Below are positions 61,077-64,000 of a DNA stretch of 64,000 bases, in pieces. Every line of letters begins with the position of its first letter. The stretch's first letter is position 1. The position numbers were made by a program, and so were the translations under genes. The notes under the pieces are model-generated. The model worked only from the letters and a program-made list of their open reading frames with translations. It had not been told where the DNA came from and did no database searches. The DNA is from an uncultured bacterium (GTDB lineage: Bacteria > Bacillota > Clostridia > Oscillospirales > Oscillospiraceae). Location of the stretch: assembly GCA_947176765.1 (NCBI GenBank), contig CAMWRX010000001.1, positions 1 to 64,000 on the forward strand. The letters are read 5' to 3'.

Positions 61077-62357
61077 ATGCGGCAGCATTGGAAACGGCTG
61101 GCGGACGGGGTAGAGTTGGCGGTAAACCAAACCGATAAGTTCAAGACCGGCCTTCTTGGGGTGACCCTTACCATCCCTCTTGATGCGGATACCGCCACCG
61201 CCGGGGCGTTGATTCCGGAGGTGCTCGGCCGGGGCAGTCGGAACTATCCGGATATGGAGAAGCTTTCCGCGGCGGCGGACGCGCTGTATGGCGCATCCCT
61301 GGGCCCCGTGGTGCGGCAGCGGGGGGAGAGCCAATGCGTCAGCTTTTTGTGCAGCTTTATTGATGACCGCTATGCCCTGGACGGGTCGGCGGTGCTGGAG
61401 CCAGCGGCCAAGCTGATGGGGGAGGTGCTGCTGGATCCAGTCCTCCAGGATGGCGTGTTCCGCCGGGACTATGTGGAGTCGGAGGGCGCAAACCTGGCTG
61501 ACCGCATTCAGGCCCGGGTGAACGACAAGCGGAGTTGGGCCGTGTTCCGCCTTATTCAGGAGATGTGTGCTGGGGAAGCCTATGCGGTGGACAAGCTTGG
61601 GAACGCGGATCAGGCCAAAGACATGAAGCCGGAGATGCTGTGGGCGGCCTACCGCTCTCTGTTGTCTGGGGCCAAGGTGAACTTTTATTATGGAGGCGGA
61701 GCCCAGCCGGAGCGGGTAGAGGACGCGGTTCGGCGTGCGTTTGCCCCATTGCTGACAGGGCGGGATGCCCCGGTGTGCTGTCAGGTGATTGCGGAGCCCA
61801 AGGGCCCTGTCCGTACGGTGACAGACGCTATGGACGTGACCCAGGGCAAACTGGCCATGGGCTTTCGCACCGGCGGGATTACCGTGGAAAGCGATGATTA
61901 TCCTGCCCTGCTGGTGTGCAATACGCTGTTCGGTGCCGGCGCCAATTCCAGACTGTTCCTCAATGTGAGGGAGAAAATGAGCCTGTGTTACTATGCCTCT
62001 TCTGCGCTGGACAAGCTCAAGGGGCTGATGGTGGTGTCCTCCGGGGTGGAGTTTGCCCAGTTTGACCGGGCCCAGGAGGCCATTCTGAAACAGTTGGACG
62101 AAGTGCGCCGGGGCCGCTTTTCCGGTGAAGAACTGAATGCCGCCATCCGCTCGGTGGTCACCGATCTGAGAGGGCGGCAGGACAGCCAGGGGCAGATGGA
62201 GGACGACCGGCTCACCGGCCTGCTGTTTCACTGTGCCGCCGGGGAGGGAGAGGCCCTCGCCCAAGAGGTGGAGCGGGTCACAGCCGACCAGGTGGCGGAG
62301 GTCGCCCGAAAGCTGAAGCTGGATACTATATACCGCCTCACAGGGAAGGAGGGCTGA
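61077..62357 (+). CDS. yfmF: M16-family peptidase-like protein (YfmF-like)
   Basis: HWKRLADGVELAVNQTDKFKTGLLGVTLTIPLDADTATAGALIPEVLGRGSRNYPDM; paired with a second M16 gene; a TGTATAATACT -10 lies upstream. Confidence 0.82.
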   Translation: MRQHWKRLADGVELAVNQTDKFKTGLLGVTLTIPLDADTATAGALIPEVLGRGSRNYPDMEKLSAAADALYGASLGPVVRQRGESQCVSFLCSFIDDRYALDGSAVLEPAAKLMGEVLLDPVLQDGVFRRDYVESEGANLADRIQARVNDKRSWAVFRLIQEMCAGEAYAVDKLGNADQAKDMKPEMLWAAYRSLLSGAKVNFYYGGGAQPERVEDAVRRAFAPLLTGRDAPVCCQVIAEPKGPVRTVTDAMDVTQGKLAMGFRTGGITVESDDYPALLVCNTLFGAGANSRLFLNVREKMSLCYYASSALDKLKGLMVVSSGVEFAQFDRAQEAILKQLDEVRRGRFSGEELNAAIRSVVTDLRGRQDSQGQMEDDRLTGLLFHCAAGEGEALAQEVERVTADQVAEVARKLKLDTIYRLTGKEG

Positions 62358-62360
62358 GCT

Positions 62361-63632
62361 GTGGACAAATTGGAGTACACCGCCTTGGGTCAGACAGTGT
62401 ACCACTGTGTGCTGCCCAACGGGCTGAACATATATGTGGACGTGCGCCCCGAGTACACCAAGCAGTTCGCCTTTTTCGCCACCCACTATGGAGGAATGGA
62501 TCTGCGCTTCCGGGATGAGGACGGCAGCTGGCTGGAAACGCCGGCGGGGGTGGCTCATTTTCTGGAGCATAAGACCTTTGATATGAAGGATGGCAACGCC
62601 CTCCAGCTTATGGCCGCCAACGGCACCGATCCAAACGCGTTTACTTCCTTCAACATGACCGGATATTATTTTGACGGCGTGCGGGGCTTTGAGGAAAATC
62701 TGCACACCCTGCTGTCTTTCGTGTCGGTGCCTTGGTTTACCCAGGAGAGTGTGGACAAGGAGCAGGGCATCATTGCCCAGGAAATCCGAATGTATGAGGA
62801 TGACCCCGCCAGCGAGGTGTTTGAGGGGCTGAAAGCAGCTATGTACACCCGCCATTCGGTGCGAACCCGGATTGCTGGAACAGTTGAATCCATCTCCCAC
62901 ATTACGGCGGACACCCTTTACCAGTGTCACCGAACCTTTTATCGGCCAGGAAATATGGTGCTGTGCGCGGCGGGCAATATTGACCCCCAGCGGGTGGCGG
63001 ATATTGCCCGGGAGGTGCTGTCTGACGCGCCTGCCGCCGCAGCGGTTGTAGATCACGGCCAGCCGGAGCCGGCGGAGGTAGGGGAAACGTTCACCCGCCG
63101 GACCATGCCGGTTTCCATCCCCATGTTCGCCCTGGGATTCAAGGGAACGCCCGCAGCCGAAGGGACGGGTCTGCGCCAGCGGCTGGTGGCCGAGCTGGTG
63201 TGCGACGTGCTGTTCAGCCCCTCCGCGCCGCTTTATAACCGTCTCTATGAGCAGGGACTGCTGAACGGCTCCTTCGGCAGCTCTTACTACGCCTTCCCCG
63301 GCTGCGCCTGGATCATGGCGGAGGGGGAGAGCCGGGAGCCGGAGCGCGTGAGGGACGAGGTGCTGAAGGAGGCTGCCCGCCTGGGGGCAGAGGGTATCGA
63401 CCAGGCGCTGTGGGATCGGCTGAAAAACGCGGCTTACGGTTCCATGGTGCGCCACCTCAATTCCATGGAGGATACCTGCATTGAGCTGGCCGAGGCCCAC
63501 TTCAATGGAGAGGATTATCTCAGCTTCCCCCAGGTATTCCAGAGCATTGATCGCGCCGACGGCGAGATGCTGCTGCGGGAGTGGTGCGTGGAGGAGCGAA
63601 CAGCCTTATCGGTGATTGAACCGGAAGAATAA
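62361..63632 (+). CDS. yfmH: M16-family peptidase (YfmH-like)
   Basis: FFATHYGGMDLRF...GVAHFLEHKTFDMKDGNALQLMAANGTDPNAFTSF (HxxEH-type HFLEH motif). Confidence 0.88.
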   Translation: MDKLEYTALGQTVYHCVLPNGLNIYVDVRPEYTKQFAFFATHYGGMDLRFRDEDGSWLETPAGVAHFLEHKTFDMKDGNALQLMAANGTDPNAFTSFNMTGYYFDGVRGFEENLHTLLSFVSVPWFTQESVDKEQGIIAQEIRMYEDDPASEVFEGLKAAMYTRHSVRTRIAGTVESISHITADTLYQCHRTFYRPGNMVLCAAGNIDPQRVADIAREVLSDAPAAAAVVDHGQPEPAEVGETFTRRTMPVSIPMFALGFKGTPAAEGTGLRQRLVAELVCDVLFSPSAPLYNRLYEQGLLNGSFGSSYYAFPGCAWIMAEGESREPERVRDEVLKEAARLGAEGIDQALWDRLKNAAYGSMVRHLNSMEDTCIELAEAHFNGEDYLSFPQVFQSIDRADGEMLLREWCVEERTALSVIEPEE

Positions 63633-63654
63633 ACAGACATAGAGAGGAACGACC

Positions 63655-64000
63655 ATGACAAATACAGTCTTTTTTCCTGGCCTTGGGCTGGAATTTGAGC
63701 TGAACCGGGTGGCATTTTCCGTTTTCGGCCACAATATCTATTGGTACGGCATCATCATCGCGACGGGCTTTCTGCTGGCGGTAGCCTACGGCCTGTGGCG
63801 GGCGCCCCGGTTCTCCATGGATCCGGACGTCATTACAGACGCCATCTTTGTGGTGGTGCCGTCGGCCATCATCGGCGCCAGAGCCTATTACGTGATCTTC
63901 AACCCCGCGGTCTGCTTTACGGCGGACGGTTCCTTCAGTCTGCTCAACGCTGTCGCCTTCTGGGACGGCGGCCTGGCCATCTATGGCGGCGTTATCGGTA
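63655..64000 (+). CDS. lgt: Prolipoprotein diacylglyceryl transferase, N-terminal part (truncated by window edge)
   Basis: MTNTVFFPGLGLEFELNRVAFSVFGHNIYWYGIIIATGFLLAVAYGLWRAPRF...GARAYYVIFN...WDGGLAIYGGVIG. Not in the ORF track. Confidence 0.93.
   Translation, partial: MTNTVFFPGLGLEFELNRVAFSVFGHNIYWYGIIIATGFLLAVAYGLWRAPRFSMDPDVITDAIFVVVPSAIIGARAYYVIFNPAVCFTADGSFSLLNAVAFWDGGLAIYGGVIG

Noticed and set aside
61047-63500. 817-aa minus-strand ORF opposite the M16 peptidase pair
   Set aside because: Spans two well-supported plus-strand genes; composition typical of a shadow frame.

Overview
This window looks like chromosomal core sequence from a GC-rich, spore-forming Clostridia/Oscillospiraceae-type Firmicute. 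The lineage is inferred from the yqfC-yqfD, yqzL-recO and dgt-dnaG-rpoD arrangements and GC-rich codon usage; no database was searched. It is densely packed with housekeeping genes: a split decarboxylase (oad) locus, pckA, recA-recX-rimO-pgsA, dgt-dnaG-rpoD, yqfC-yqfD-phoH-ybeY-era-yqzL-recO-mutS2, guaA, ppk1, a phosphofructokinase, a T-box-controlled alaS operon, proBAC, rpsP-khpA, ylxM-ffh, yfmF/yfmH-like M16 peptidases and the start of lgt. I saw no rRNA, tRNA, CRISPR array, transposase or prophage module. The most unusual item is a 981-aa minus-strand protein (51525..54470). Its two ends resemble flagellin D1/D0 helices, but they enclose about 750 aa of Gly-rich, beta-helix-like repeats. 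It sits directly upstream of a GtrA-family membrane gene, and no flagellar genes are visible in the window. Other points worth checking: a probable yjdF-type riboswitch with an overlapping anti-SD, a T-box (apparent GCC specifier) controlling a small Cys-rich protein plus alaS, a cluster of five hairpins between the oad locus and pckA, a ClpC-like ATPase lacking the N-domain, AT-rich single-gene insertions (recA/recX, guaA/ppk), and several small or edge genes missing from the ORF track.
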